Shown one piece after another: positions 33,613 to 42,193 of a stretch of DNA of 64,000 nucleotides (its first letter is position 1; each line of letters begins with the position of its first letter). Location of the stretch: contig MKWE01000019.1 in assembly GCA_001899585.1 (NCBI GenBank), positions 63,072-127,071 of the forward strand, in the 5' to 3' direction. This DNA comes from Rhodospirillales bacterium 70-18 (GTDB lineage Bacteria; Pseudomonadota; Alphaproteobacteria; Acetobacterales; Acetobacteraceae). The translations under genes were made by a program, and so were the position numbers. Under the pieces are notes generated by a model, which was not told the origin of the DNA, did no database searches, and saw only the letters and a program-made list of their open reading frames with translations.

Positions 33613-34427
33613 AACACCTTGTCGCGGCGCTGCTGCTGGCCGCCGGCCTCGCGGCCGCGCCGGTTGCGGCCACATCGGCGCGGGCGGAGACCATCGTGCT
33701 CGCCTCCACCACCTCGGTGGATAATTCCGGGCTGCTGAAGCACATCCTGCCGGTGTTCACCAAGGCCACCGGCATCGAGGTGAAGGTGCTGGCCCAGGGC
33801 ACCGGCCAGGCGCTGGCCACCGCCGCGCGCGGCGACGCCGACATCGTGCTGGTGCACGACCCGGAGGCGGAGGCGAAGTTCATCGCCGCCGGCCACGGCA
33901 TCCTGCGCCGCGAGATCGCCTGGAACGACTTCCTGATCGTCGGCCCGAAAGCCGACCCCGCGCATATCGCCGGCGGCAAGGACGCGGTGGCGGCGCTGAA
34001 GGCGATCTATGCCGCCAAGGCCGCCTTCGTCTCGCGCGGCGACGCCTCGGGCACCGACGCGCTGGAGAAGCGGCTGTGGAAGGCCGCCGGCCTCAACCCC
34101 GCCGGGCAGGACTGGTACAAGGACATCGGCGGCGGCATGGGTGCCGCCCTGAACGCGGCCGCCGGCATGGAGGCGGTGACGCTGACCGACCGCGGCACCT
34201 GGATTTCCTTCCGCAACAAGCGTGACCTGGTGGAGCAGGTCTCCGGCGACCCGAAGCTGATCAACCGCTACGACGTGATCCAGCTGGACCCGGTGCGCCA
34301 CCCCAACATCAAGCGCGCGGCGGCGGCCAAATTCGCCGAGTGGCTGGTGGGCAAGGAAGGGCAGGCGGCGATCGGGGCATACCGGCTGGACGGCGAGACG
34401 CTGTTCCATCCCGACGCCAAGCCCTGA
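33609..34427 (+). CDS. tupA: Tungstate-binding periplasmic protein (TupA-like)
   Basis: 272-residue periplasmic oxyanion receptor. Sec signal peptide LVAALLLAAGLAAAPVAATSARA, cleavage near ARA-ET. The mature start IVLASTTSVDNSGLLKHILP contains the T-T-S ligand motif of TupA/WtpA. Further landmarks are DADIVLVHDPEAEAKFIAAG, FLIVGPKADPAHIAGG and FVSRGDASGTDALEKRLW. GAGAGG precedes the ATG. Tungstate versus molybdate cannot be decided from sequence alone. Confidence 0.92.
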   Translation: MKHLVAALLLAAGLAAAPVAATSARAETIVLASTTSVDNSGLLKHILPVFTKATGIEVKVLAQGTGQALATAARGDADIVLVHDPEAEAKFIAAGHGILRREIAWNDFLIVGPKADPAHIAGGKDAVAALKAIYAAKAAFVSRGDASGTDALEKRLWKAAGLNPAGQDWYKDIGGGMGAALNAAAGMEAVTLTDRGTWISFRNKRDLVEQVSGDPKLINRYDVIQLDPVRHPNIKRAAAAKFAEWLVGKEGQAAIGAYRLDGETLFHPDAKP

Positions 34428-34535
34428 GGGCGGGCGCGGCCGCCGCCCGGCCGGTCTGATCCCTTTTCGCCGCTCGCGGGTTGACGCCGCCGCCGCGCCG
34501 GTTTCTGGTGCGCCGCGCACAAGCGGGAGGAAGCG

Positions 34536-35381
34536 ATGGCGGCTCAGTTCTGGTTCGATGGTCACTGGACCGAGGAGGCGCCGCGCCTGATCGGCCCGGC
34601 CGACCACGCGATGTGGCAGGCCTCGGTGATCTTCGACGGCGCGCGGGCGATCGGCGGGCTGACGCCGGACCTGGACCTGCATTGCCAGCGCGCGATCAAC
34701 TCGGCCCGCTCCATGGGCCTGACCCCGGGGCTGGCGTGGGAGGAAATCCGCCGCCTGGCCATCGAGGGCATCCGCCGCTTCCCGAAGGACGCGGTGCTGT
34801 ATGTGAAGCCGGTGTTCTACGCGGCCGGCGGCGGCATCGACCTCGCCAGCACCACCACCGCCTTCGTGCTGCATCTGTTCGAGGCGCCGCTGCCCGGGCT
34901 GGGCGGGTTCTCGGCCAGCCTGTCGCCGCTGCGCCGGCCGGCGCCGGAAATGGCGCCCACCGACGCCAAGGCCGCCTGCCTCTACCCCAACTCCGCCCGC
35001 GCCACCGCCGAGGCCAACGCGCGCGGCTTCGACGCGGCGGTGATGCGCGACCCGTGGGACAACATCGCCGAATTCGCCTTCGCCAACCTCTGGATCGTGA
35101 AGAACGGCGTGGCGATCACCCCCACCGACAACAAGACCTTCCTGGCCGGCATCACCCGCCGCCGGGTGATGGGGCTGCTGCGGGAAGCCGGGATCGAGGC
35201 GCGCGAGGCCAGCCTGACGGTCGCGGACCTGACGGGGGCGGACGAGATGTTCTCCACCGGCAATTACGGCAAGGTGGTCGCCTGCAACCGCTTCGAGGCG
35301 CGGGAACTGAACGCAGGGCCGGTGTTCCAGGAAGCGCGGCGGCGGTACTATGCGTGGGCGGAGAGCACGCGGGTCGTTTAG
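34536..35381 (+). CDS. Class IV aminotransferase, branched-chain type
   Basis: 281-residue fold-type IV PLP enzyme, near the branched-chain aminotransferases. PLP lysine Lys145 lies in MAPTDAKAACLYPNSARA. The phosphate-cup part is VAITPTDNKTFLAGITRRRV, and the start region reads IFDGARAIGGLTPDLDLHC. Amino acid plus 2-oxoglutarate exchange is the likely reaction; substrate not certain, and D-amino-acid or aminodeoxychorismate-lyase relatives are possible. GGGAGGAAGCG precedes the ATG. A triple-hairpin repeat follows 6 bases after the stop. Confidence 0.88.
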   Translation: MAAQFWFDGHWTEEAPRLIGPADHAMWQASVIFDGARAIGGLTPDLDLHCQRAINSARSMGLTPGLAWEEIRRLAIEGIRRFPKDAVLYVKPVFYAAGGGIDLASTTTAFVLHLFEAPLPGLGGFSASLSPLRRPAPEMAPTDAKAACLYPNSARATAEANARGFDAAVMRDPWDNIAEFAFANLWIVKNGVAITPTDNKTFLAGITRRRVMGLLREAGIEAREASLTVADLTGADEMFSTGNYGKVVACNRFEARELNAGPVFQEARRRYYAWAESTRVV

Positions 35382-35386
35382 GAGCG

Positions 35387-35509
35387 GGTTCTTTTTTGGA
35401 AAAAAGAACCAAAAGACTTTTATTCGCTGGCTGATCGGGGGAGGCGGGCCATGCCTCCCCCGGCTCAACGAATAAAGTTTTTTTGCTTCTTTTTGTTCAC
35501 AAAAAGAAG
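35387..35509. repeat. Triple-hairpin dispersed element, copy C, between convergent genes
   Basis: GGTTCTTTTTTG with GAAAAAAGAACC (35387-35410), outer inverted repeat GACTTTTATTCGCTGG against AACGAATAAAGTTTT, GC hairpin GGGGGAGGC/GCCTCCCCC in the core, and CTTCTTTTTGT-TC-ACAAAAAGAAG (35486-35509). It fills the space between the convergent aminotransferase and MFS genes, with T-runs after hairpins on both strands. It therefore probably acts as a two-way terminator here. Confidence 0.85.
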
Positions 35510-35520
35510 ACCTTCCTTCC

Positions 35521-36807
35521 CTACTCCGCCGCCGCCACCCGAACCGCCGCCGGCCGCCGCACGCCCAGTATCGCGATCGCCGCCAGCAGGCAGGCCACGC
35601 CCGCCGCGAAGAAGGCCGGCAGGTAGCTTGAGAGCACGTCGCGCGACAGCCCGCCGCCGAAGGCCGCGGTGGCGGCGCCAAGCTGGTGGGCGGTGAACAC
35701 CCAGCCGAACACCAGCGCCGCGCGTTCCCGCCCGAAGCCCTGCGCCGTCAGCCGCACCGTGGGCGGCACGGTGGCGATCCAGTCCAGCCCGTAGAACACC
35801 GCGAAGATGCTCAGGCCCAGCAGGGTGAAGCCGGAATAGGGCAGGAACATCAGCGACAGGCCGCGCAGCCCGTAATACCAGAACAGCAGCCAGCGGTTGT
35901 CGTAGCGGTCGGACAGCCAGCCGGACAGGATGGTGCCCACGAAGTCGAACGCCCCCATCATCGCCAGCATGCTGGCCGCCTGCACCTGCGCCAGCCCCAT
36001 GTCGAGGCAGAGCGGGATGAAATGCGTCTGCACCAGCCCGTTGGTGGACAGGCCGCAGACGAAAAAGGTGAAGAACAGCGCCCAGAACACCCGCGAGCCG
36101 GAGGCGTCGGCCAGGGCGGTGAAGCTGGTGCGCACCGCGCCATGGGTGGTGCGCGCCGGCGGCGGCGTGACGGTGGTTTCGCCGTAGGGGGCGAGGCCCA
36201 GGCTGCCCGGGTGGTCGGCGGCGAACAGCACCATCAGCACCAGCGCCACGAAGCAGGCGGCGGTGGCCGGCAGCAGGGCGTAGCGCCAGCCGGCATGCTC
36301 TGCCAGCCAGGCGGCCAGCGGCAGGAACAGCAGCTGCCCGGTGGCGTTGGCCGCCGTCAGCATGCCCAGCACCAGGCCGCGCCGGGCGGTGAACCAGCGG
36401 CTGGAGACGGTGGCGCCCAGCACCAGCGCGGTCATGCCGGTGGCGATGCCCAGCATCACCCCCCAGGTGACCCACAGCTCCCACAGCGCCGTCATCTGGG
36501 TGGCCAGCGCCACGCCGGCCACGATCAGCCCCACCGCCACCGCCACCACGCGGGTGACGCCGTAGCGCTGGATGAGGGCGGCGGCGAACGGCGCCATCAG
36601 GCCGTACAGCAGCAGGCGCAGCGCCAGCGGGCCGGAGATGTCGGTGGTGTCCCAGCCGAATTCTTGCCGCAGCGGGGTCAGCAGCACGCCGGGCATGCCC
36701 ATGGCGGCGGAGGTGGACAGGGCGGTGACGAAGGTGATGGCGGCCATCACCCAGCCGTAATGGATGCCGCGGCGGGTCAGCCAGGGGGCGAGGACATGGG
36801 CGTACAT
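35521..36807 (-). CDS. MFS transporter (first of two related copies)
   Basis: 428-residue major facilitator with 12 predicted helices. The start reads RRGIHYGWVMAAITFVTALS, with GMPGVLLTPLRQEFGWDTTD next, typical of OxlT/monocarboxylate-type MFS proteins. The loop 2-3 and 8-9 motifs are FAAALIQRYGVTRVV and LSGWLSDRYDNRWLLF. GGAG nine bases before the ATG. It follows a TetR gene by 11 bases. It is clearly paralogous to the protein encoded at 37500-38798. Confidence 0.9.
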   Translation of the reverse strand: MYAHVLAPWLTRRGIHYGWVMAAITFVTALSTSAAMGMPGVLLTPLRQEFGWDTTDISGPLALRLLLYGLMAPFAAALIQRYGVTRVVAVAVGLIVAGVALATQMTALWELWVTWGVMLGIATGMTALVLGATVSSRWFTARRGLVLGMLTAANATGQLLFLPLAAWLAEHAGWRYALLPATAACFVALVLMVLFAADHPGSLGLAPYGETTVTPPPARTTHGAVRTSFTALADASGSRVFWALFFTFFVCGLSTNGLVQTHFIPLCLDMGLAQVQAASMLAMMGAFDFVGTILSGWLSDRYDNRWLLFWYYGLRGLSLMFLPYSGFTLLGLSIFAVFYGLDWIATVPPTVRLTAQGFGRERAALVFGWVFTAHQLGAATAAFGGGLSRDVLSSYLPAFFAAGVACLLAAIAILGVRRPAAVRVAAAE

Positions 36808-36818
36808 GAAGTGGCTCC

Positions 36819-37424
36819 TCAGGCGGAAGGGACGGCGCGCAGCGCCAGCGCGGCGGCGGCGGAGAGGCTGGCGCGCGAGCGTTGCGGGTCGGCGGCCAGG
36901 GCGCGGGCCAGGATCAGCCCGCCGTTCATCGCCGCCAGCATGGCAAGCGAGGCGTCGCGGCAGGTGGATTGGGGCAGGGCGGGGTGGGCGCGGGCGATCT
37001 CGTCCTCCAGCACGCCGGCCATCGCCTGCACGCCTGCGCGCAGGGCCTCGGGCAAGGGCGGCTCGGCGCGGGCGACCTCGGGGCCGAGGGCGGCCAGCGC
37101 GCAGCCGTCGTCCAGCGAGTCGCGGTGGCGTTCGGTGAGGTAGCCGCCGACCAGCTCGGCCAGCGGGTCGCGGCCCTCGGCGCGGGCGCGGGCGGCGCGC
37201 ACGCGCCAGCGCTCGGCGGCGACGAGCAGGGAGCCGCCCAGCGCCTCGGCGGCCAGGGCGGCCTTGCTGGGGTAGTGGCCGTAGAAGGCGCCATGCGTCA
37301 GCCCGGCGGCGCGCGAGATCTCGGCGATGCCGACGCCGTTGAGACCGCGGCGGCGGAACAGCCGCGCCGCCTGGTCGAGGATGGCGGCGCGATGCGCCGC
37401 GAGGGTCTGCCGGTCCACACGCAT
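36819..37424 (-). CDS. TetR/AcrR family regulator
   Basis: 201-residue repressor. HTH at ~13-60: ILDQAARLFRRRGLNGVGIA and EISRAAGLTHGAFYGHYPSK. The C-terminal all-helical ligand domain resembles the TetR_C group that includes EAGXGERHRDSLDDGCALAAL-like motifs (here YLTERHRDSLDDGCALAALG). Its own promoter (37432-37460) leaves no room for a ribosome site, so it is probably leaderless. It is located between two MFS genes and likely controls one or both. Confidence 0.92.
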   Translation of the reverse strand: MRVDRQTLAAHRAAILDQAARLFRRRGLNGVGIAEISRAAGLTHGAFYGHYPSKAALAAEALGGSLLVAAERWRVRAARARAEGRDPLAELVGGYLTERHRDSLDDGCALAALGPEVARAEPPLPEALRAGVQAMAGVLEDEIARAHPALPQSTCRDASLAMLAAMNGGLILARALAADPQRSRASLSAAAALALRAVPSA

Positions 37425-37460
37425 GGATTACATTATGAACATCATGAATAACCACCGCAA
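37425..37460 (-). promoter_or_regulatory. Promoter for the TetR gene, predicted leaderless
   Basis: Reading the minus strand: TTGCGG (37460-37455), 17-base spacer, CATAAT (37437-37432), then seven bases to the ATG at 37424. That spacing puts the transcription start at or next to the A of the ATG. The spacer and -10 contain ATGATGTTCAT, a short palindrome that could be the TetR operator. Confidence 0.6.
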
Positions 37461-37499
37461 TCCACGCCCCGCCGCATGGCTGTCATGCAGGTAGAGGTG

Positions 37500-38798
37500 T
37501 CAGACCTGGACGGGCGCGGGGGCGACGGTGGGCAGCCGCGCGGGCCGGGCGAACAGCGCCGTTACCGCCGCCACCAGGCACAGCACGCCGCCGGTGAAGA
37601 AGGCCGGCAGGTAGGTGGAGAGCATGTCGTGGGTGATGCCGGCGCCCAGGGCGGCGATGGCGGCGCCGATCTGGTGGGCGGTGAAGATCCAGCCGAACAC
37701 CAGCGGCGCCTGCTCCCGCCCGAAGCTGCTGGCGGCGAGCTTCACCGTGGGCGGCACGGTGGCGATCCAGTCCAGCCCGTAGAACACCGCGAACAGCGAC
37801 AGCCCGACCAGCGAGAAATTGGAGAACGGCAGCGCCAGCAGCGACAATCCGCGCAGGAAATAGTACCAGAACAGCAGCTTGCTGCTGCTGAACCGGTCCG
37901 ACAGGAAGCCCGAGCCGATGGCGCCGAAAAAGTCGAACATGCCCATCAGCGCCAGCACGCTGGCCCCGGCCACGGCGGCCATGCCGAAATCCTGGCACAG
38001 CGGGATGAAATGCGTCTGCACCAGCCCATTGGTGGTGAAGCCGCAGATGGCGAAGGTGCCGAACAGCACCCAGAACATGCGGTGCTGCGCCGCGTCGCCC
38101 AGGGTGGCCAGGGCGGTGCGCACCGCGCCCTCGGCCGGCTGCTGCGGCGGCGGGCGCGGCGGGCCGGCTTCGCCATAGGGGGCGAGGCCGACCTCGCAGG
38201 GGTGGTCGCGGCCGAACAGCAGCATCATCACGAAGGCGACGCTGAGCGCGCTGATCGGCGCCAGCACCGAGACGCGCCAACCATAGGTTTCCGCCAGCCA
38301 GGCGGCGATGGGCAGGAACACCAGTTGCCCGGTGGCCGCCGCCGAGGTCAGCAGCCCCAGCACCAGGCCGCGCCGGGCGGTGAACCAGCGATTGGCCACG
38401 GTGGCGCCCAGCACGATCGCCGTCATGCCGGTGCCCATGCCGACCAGCACGCCCCAGAACACGTAGAACTGCCACAGCAGCGTCATCCGGGTGGAGAGCA
38501 CCAGGCCGCCCACGATCATCGCCAGCGCGGAGCAGATGGTCACCTTCAGCCCGTAGCGCGACATCAGCGCCGCCGCGAACGGCCCCATGGCGCCATACAG
38601 CACCAGCCGCAGCGCCATGGCGCCGGAGATGGCCCCGGTGTCCCAGCCGAATTCCTGCTTCAGTGGCACCAGCAGCACGCCCGGCATGCCCATGGAGGCG
38701 GCCGTGGCCAGCATCGTCAGGAATGTGATCGCCACCATCGCCCAGCCGTAGTGGACATTACGGCGGGCCAGGAACGGTGCGACGAGGCCGGACAACAT
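37500..38798 (-). CDS. MFS transporter (second of two related copies)
   Basis: 432-residue paralogue of the 35521-36807 protein, with near-identical opening (NVHYGWAMVAITFLTMLATA, GMPGVLLVPLKQEFGWDTGA) and the shared FGLDWIATVPPTVKL-type motif late in the protein. Twelve helices. Start at the ATG at 38798; a GTG 12 codons earlier is in frame. It is upstream of the TetR gene on the same strand, with 75 bases between. Confidence 0.9.
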   Translation of the reverse strand: MLSGLVAPFLARRNVHYGWAMVAITFLTMLATAASMGMPGVLLVPLKQEFGWDTGAISGAMALRLVLYGAMGPFAAALMSRYGLKVTICSALAMIVGGLVLSTRMTLLWQFYVFWGVLVGMGTGMTAIVLGATVANRWFTARRGLVLGLLTSAAATGQLVFLPIAAWLAETYGWRVSVLAPISALSVAFVMMLLFGRDHPCEVGLAPYGEAGPPRPPPQQPAEGAVRTALATLGDAAQHRMFWVLFGTFAICGFTTNGLVQTHFIPLCQDFGMAAVAGASVLALMGMFDFFGAIGSGFLSDRFSSSKLLFWYYFLRGLSLLALPFSNFSLVGLSLFAVFYGLDWIATVPPTVKLAASSFGREQAPLVFGWIFTAHQIGAAIAALGAGITHDMLSTYLPAFFTGGVLCLVAAVTALFARPARLPTVAPAPVQV

Positions 38799-39019
38799 GC
38801 GCGGGGGCGGTCCTTTCCATGGCCGGCTGCGCACCGGGGCAGCCTGTATGATCGGTATTACAACTGCGCGACATTTCTGTCTGGCATTGCCGCGTTAAAT
38901 CGACGAGATCCGTTGATATAAAATAATGACTGTGCCGTCCAACGTAAATTGACGATGCCGGAATCCGGCCGTTCCCGGCCAAATCCGCCACTTTGGCCGC
39001 GCCGGGCAGGCCATTTTGG

Positions 39020-39050
39020 GCCGGACATCACGGAAATCGTGATGCCCGGC
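39020..39050. terminator. 13-bp-arm hairpin after the dehydratase gene
   Basis: Arms GCCGGACATCACG (39020-39032) and CGTGATGCCCGGC (39038-39050) pair with one mismatch around GAAAT. It starts 8 bases after the stop of the minus-strand dehydratase gene. No U-run follows, so it may be an mRNA 3' stabiliser or Rho-assisted terminator. The rest of 38799-39057 holds the A/T-rich promoter region of the MFS gene (TTGGAC-16-TATATC on the minus strand near 38940-38912). Confidence 0.55.
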
Positions 39051-39057
39051 GGCGCGT

Positions 39058-40035
39058 TCAGGCCGCCGCGAGATGGCCGCAGAATGTTGCGGGATCGGTG
39101 TTGGTGCCGCACAGCAGCAGCCCCACCTTCCGGCCGGCCAACCGCGCCCGCAGCGGCCCCAGCGCGGCGGCGGTGGCGGCCGCGCAGGCCGGCTCCACGG
39201 CCAGTTTCAGCTCGTCGAACAGCAGCCGCATGGCGGTGCGCAGCGCGGCGTCGGACACCGTGACCAGCGCGTCCACATGACGGCGGCACAGGCCGTAGCT
39301 GTAAGCCTCGGTATGCGGCGCCATCAGGCTGTCGGCGATGCCCGACAGCGCCCCCAGCTTCAGCGGCCCGCCGGCGGCGAAGCTCTGCGCCATGCCGTCC
39401 GCCCCCTCCGGCTCCACGCCGAACACCTCGATCCCGGGGCGGGCCAGCTTGAAGGCGCTGGCGACCCCGGCGGCCAGGCCGCCGCCGCCGATCGGCAGCA
39501 CCACCGCGTCCAGCTCGCTCTGCCCGGCCCATTCCGCGCCCAGCGTGGCGGTGCCCAGGATGGTGCGCAGCCCGTTGAACGGATGCACGAAATACCGCCC
39601 CTCCTCGGCCTCGATCCGGCGCACCAGGGCGAAGCCGCTGGCGCCATCCTCGGCCAACAGCACCTCGGCGCCGAAGCGGCGGCACAGCGCGAGGCGGGCG
39701 GGGCTGGCGGTTTTGAGCATCACCACCTTGGCGCCGATGCCCAGGCGCATGGCGGCATAGGCCACCGCCACGGCATGGTTGCCGGCGGAAATCGCCGTCA
39801 CCCCGCGCGCGCGCGCCGCCGCGTCCAGCCCCAGCAGGTTGGAGAAGGCGCCGCGCGCCTTGAAGGTGCCGGAATGCTGCAGAAGCTCGAACTTGAAGTT
39901 GGCCGCGATGCCCTCCAGCCCCGGCACGTCGGCGCGGTCCAGCACCGGGGTTTGCACCACGTAGGGCGCCAGCGCGGCGCGTGTGGCGGCGATGGCCTGG
40001 GCGGTGGGGACGGGGATGCCGTCGATCTCGGTCAT
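39058..40035 (-). CDS. Serine/threonine dehydratase-like PLP enzyme (fold type II)
   Basis: 325-residue PLP enzyme. The PLP lysine is Lys59 in LLQHSGTFKARGAFSNLL; the phosphate loop is LPIGGGGLAAGVASA; and ARGVTAISAGNHAVAVAYAA is the usual Asn-loop. It lacks the C-terminal ACT domain of biosynthetic IlvA, so a catabolic role (threonine, serine or hydroxyectoine-derived hydroxy amino acid) is more likely. The ATG at 40035 has only a weak ribosome site (CAGAG). A hairpin follows the stop. Confidence 0.9.
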   Translation of the reverse strand: MTEIDGIPVPTAQAIAATRAALAPYVVQTPVLDRADVPGLEGIAANFKFELLQHSGTFKARGAFSNLLGLDAAARARGVTAISAGNHAVAVAYAAMRLGIGAKVVMLKTASPARLALCRRFGAEVLLAEDGASGFALVRRIEAEEGRYFVHPFNGLRTILGTATLGAEWAGQSELDAVVLPIGGGGLAAGVASAFKLARPGIEVFGVEPEGADGMAQSFAAGGPLKLGALSGIADSLMAPHTEAYSYGLCRRHVDALVTVSDAALRTAMRLLFDELKLAVEPACAAATAAALGPLRARLAGRKVGLLLCGTNTDPATFCGHLAAA

Positions 40036-40067
40036 GGCGGTGCTCTGAAGGATTAAGGATTCACATA

Positions 40068-40101
40068 GAGGCGGGGAGGCGGGGAGGCGGGGAGGCGAGG
40101 A
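40068..40101. repeat. 9-bp GGCGGGGAG tandem repeat
   Basis: Three to four copies of GGCGGGGAG preceded by TTCACATAGA and followed by GCGAGGAGAAGG. The same phrase with five copies lies at 47441-47492, and a related non-repeated version (ACTCACAACAAGGCGCGGAGG) at 61005. It is in the 233-base space between the glycosyltransferase stop and the dehydratase start. Confidence 0.7.
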
Positions 40102-40164
40102 GAAGGAAGGTAGAGGAAGGTGGGCGAGGCGGATACCGGGGGGCGGGACGGTCGATTTGGAGGA

Positions 40165-40258
40165 AGAGCGGGGCTTTGCCCCGCGCCCCACCAGGGGCTC
40201 GGCCTCTGGCGGGTCTGGGCGGAGCCCAGCCTTCGCTTCCTTCGGTCATCCCCCCTGG
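40165..40258 (-). repeat. GC-rich 3' element downstream of the glycosyltransferase gene
   Basis: GCGGGGC-TTT-GCCCCGC hairpin (~40169-40185), then CCACCAGGGGCTCGGCCTCTGG and GGGCGGAGCCC, ending about 11 bases before the stop at 40269. It belongs with the elements at 14720-14812 and 47571-47625, although it is the most diverged. Confidence 0.5.
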
Positions 40259-40268
40259 CGGGCCGGGC

Positions 40269-42044
40269 CTACGCCTCCAGCCCCGCCACCGCGCGCATCT
40301 CGGTCTCGATCCGTGCCGCGGCGAAGCGGGTGGTGATCCAGTCCAGCCCGGCCTCGCCCAGCGTGGTGCAGGCGGCCTCGTCGTCATAGAGGCGCAGGAT
40401 GGCCTCGGCCATGGCGGCGTGGCTGTCGGCCACCAGCGGGCGCAGGGCGGGCGGCAGGTCCATGCCCTCGGCGGCCACCGGCGAGCACAGGCAGGGGATG
40501 CCGGCGGCCAGGCTGTCCAGCACCTTGCCCTTCAGCCCGGCGCCGAAGCGCAGCGGCGCCACGGTGAGGCGCGTGCGCTCCCACACCGCCGACAGGTCGG
40601 GCACGTGGCCGAGCACCTCCACCGGGCCGGGCGCCGCCTCGGCGCGGGCGCGCAGGCTGGCGGGCAGGTCGCTGCCGGCCAGCAGCAGGGTCACGCTGGG
40701 GTCCTGCGCCCAGACCAGCGGCATCACGCGGTCCAGCAGGGTTTCGGCGGCGTCCAGGTTGGGGGCGTGCTGGTAGCTGCCGACGAAGGCCACCCCCGGC
40801 CGGTCGTCGAACGGCGTGGTGGCCGGGCGCGGCACGATCGCCCAGGGCAGCAGGTGCACCGCCGCCTCCGGCACGTCGCGCGCCAGCATGTCGGCCTCGT
40901 GGCTGGAATGGGTGATCACCGCGTCGGCGCCCAGCACGGCGGTGAGTTCGGCGGCGCGCAGGCCGGCGATGGCGTCGGGCAGGCGGGCGGGGTCGGCCAG
41001 CCAGGGCGCCTCGGCCGGGGCGTCGTCCGCCTCGGCGAGGTCGGCGGCGCGGGCGGCGCGCAGCCAGTGCAGGTCGGCCACGCAATACACCAGCCGGGCC
41101 TGCGGCGCCCAGTGGCGCACCAGCGCGCCATAGCGCTGCATGGGGCCGTAGCGATGGATATACACCAGGTCCAGCTCCGGCCCGGCGCGGCGCAGCACCT
41201 CCTCGGCGGAGGCGGCCCAGGGCAGGTGCCAGCAGGTGACGCCCATGCCGGCCAGGGCGCGGGTGGCGGGACCCTCCTGCGCCAGCGCCAGCGAGGCGAC
41301 GAACTCCACCGCGTAGCCCAGCCCCAGCAGCGCGCGCATATGCGACACCACGGCCGAGGACCCGGCGTCGCGCGCCGGGTCGGGCACGCCGTCGTCGATC
41401 ACCAGGGCGCGGGGGCGGGGCGCGGGGGCGAGGTGGGCGGGCGGCACCTGGCCGGGGCCGGCCACGCCCCAGCGCTCCAGCAGCGCCGCCTGGCGCGGCG
41501 GGCGGGCGGGCAGCAGCGCGGCCAGCCGTTCGGCGACCATCCGGGCGAGGTCGGCGCGGGCCGCCGCGTCGGCCTCGGCGGCGGCGGTGGCCAGCGAGCG
41601 CGCCAACTCGGCCAGCGCCGCCACCTCGTCCGGCGGCGCGTGCGGCAGCACGATCGGGCTGCCCTTCAGCTCCGCGTGGTCGGCGGCGCGGCGCAGCGTG
41701 ACGCGGCGCTCGCCATGGGCCGAGAGCGGCCGCGGCAGTTGCAGGATGAAGCCGACCCGGATGTCCTCGCCCAGCGTGGCGGCGAGGTCCTTGCGCGGCA
41801 GGTCGGCCCGCACGGTGCCCAGCGGCTCGCCATCCACCAGCACCTCCAGCAGCACCTTGCGGCCGGGGGCGCCCAGGTTGCGGGCCCAGCCGGTGATGCG
41901 CCTGGGGTCGGCCAGCCGGCACTGCCCCTCCAGCCGCCCCAGCGCCAGGATGGCGGCCGCGCCGGTCTCGCGCGGGAGGCTCTGGCCGGCCAGGAGGTCG
42001 GCCGGAGGGCGATCCAGCGGGGCGAGGGGCGTGAAGTCTGGCAT
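40269..42044 (-). CDS. Glycosyltransferase (GT4-like) with N-terminal beta-rich domain
   Basis: 591-residue enzyme. Residues ~25-130 form a beta-rich module (LADPRRITGWARNLGAPGRK, VLLEVLVDGEPLGTVRADLP) often found before glycosyltransferase domains in Acetobacteraceae. A helical linker follows. The GT-B fold has RPRALVIDDGVPDPARD, an acceptor-side part, and the donor-side GVAFVGSYQHAPNLDAAETL and LTVAPLRFGAGLKGKVLDSL, ending in AAGIPCLCSPVAAEGMDLP. Sugar and acceptor are unknown, but cell-surface glycan assembly is likely. The ATG at 42044 lies in the palindrome CATACGATCGTATG; a GTG five codons earlier is possible. Confidence 0.85.
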   Translation of the reverse strand: MPDFTPLAPLDRPPADLLAGQSLPRETGAAAILALGRLEGQCRLADPRRITGWARNLGAPGRKVLLEVLVDGEPLGTVRADLPRKDLAATLGEDIRVGFILQLPRPLSAHGERRVTLRRAADHAELKGSPIVLPHAPPDEVAALAELARSLATAAAEADAAARADLARMVAERLAALLPARPPRQAALLERWGVAGPGQVPPAHLAPAPRPRALVIDDGVPDPARDAGSSAVVSHMRALLGLGYAVEFVASLALAQEGPATRALAGMGVTCWHLPWAASAEEVLRRAGPELDLVYIHRYGPMQRYGALVRHWAPQARLVYCVADLHWLRAARAADLAEADDAPAEAPWLADPARLPDAIAGLRAAELTAVLGADAVITHSSHEADMLARDVPEAAVHLLPWAIVPRPATTPFDDRPGVAFVGSYQHAPNLDAAETLLDRVMPLVWAQDPSVTLLLAGSDLPASLRARAEAAPGPVEVLGHVPDLSAVWERTRLTVAPLRFGAGLKGKVLDSLAAGIPCLCSPVAAEGMDLPPALRPLVADSHAAMAEAILRLYDDEAACTTLGEAGLDWITTRFAAARIETEMRAVAGLEA

Positions 42045-42055
42045 ACGATCGTATG
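42042..42055. promoter_or_regulatory. 14-bp perfect palindrome overlapping the glycosyltransferase start codon
   Basis: CATACGATCGTATG is its own reverse complement and its left end is the start codon of the minus-strand gene. The region upstream to 42193 is strongly A/T-rich compared with the rest of the window and probably contains the promoter. An operator or translation-control role is speculative. Confidence 0.35.
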
Positions 42056-42193
42056 GCACTCGGCGGTTATCGTGATTTCACGCGTCAAAATATGATTACA
42101 TTTTTCATGACACAACGACATTTCGAATAATTGTCGAAAAATCCACATAAGTTCACATTGAATTACCGATACCCATCAAGGGCACTCGCGATG

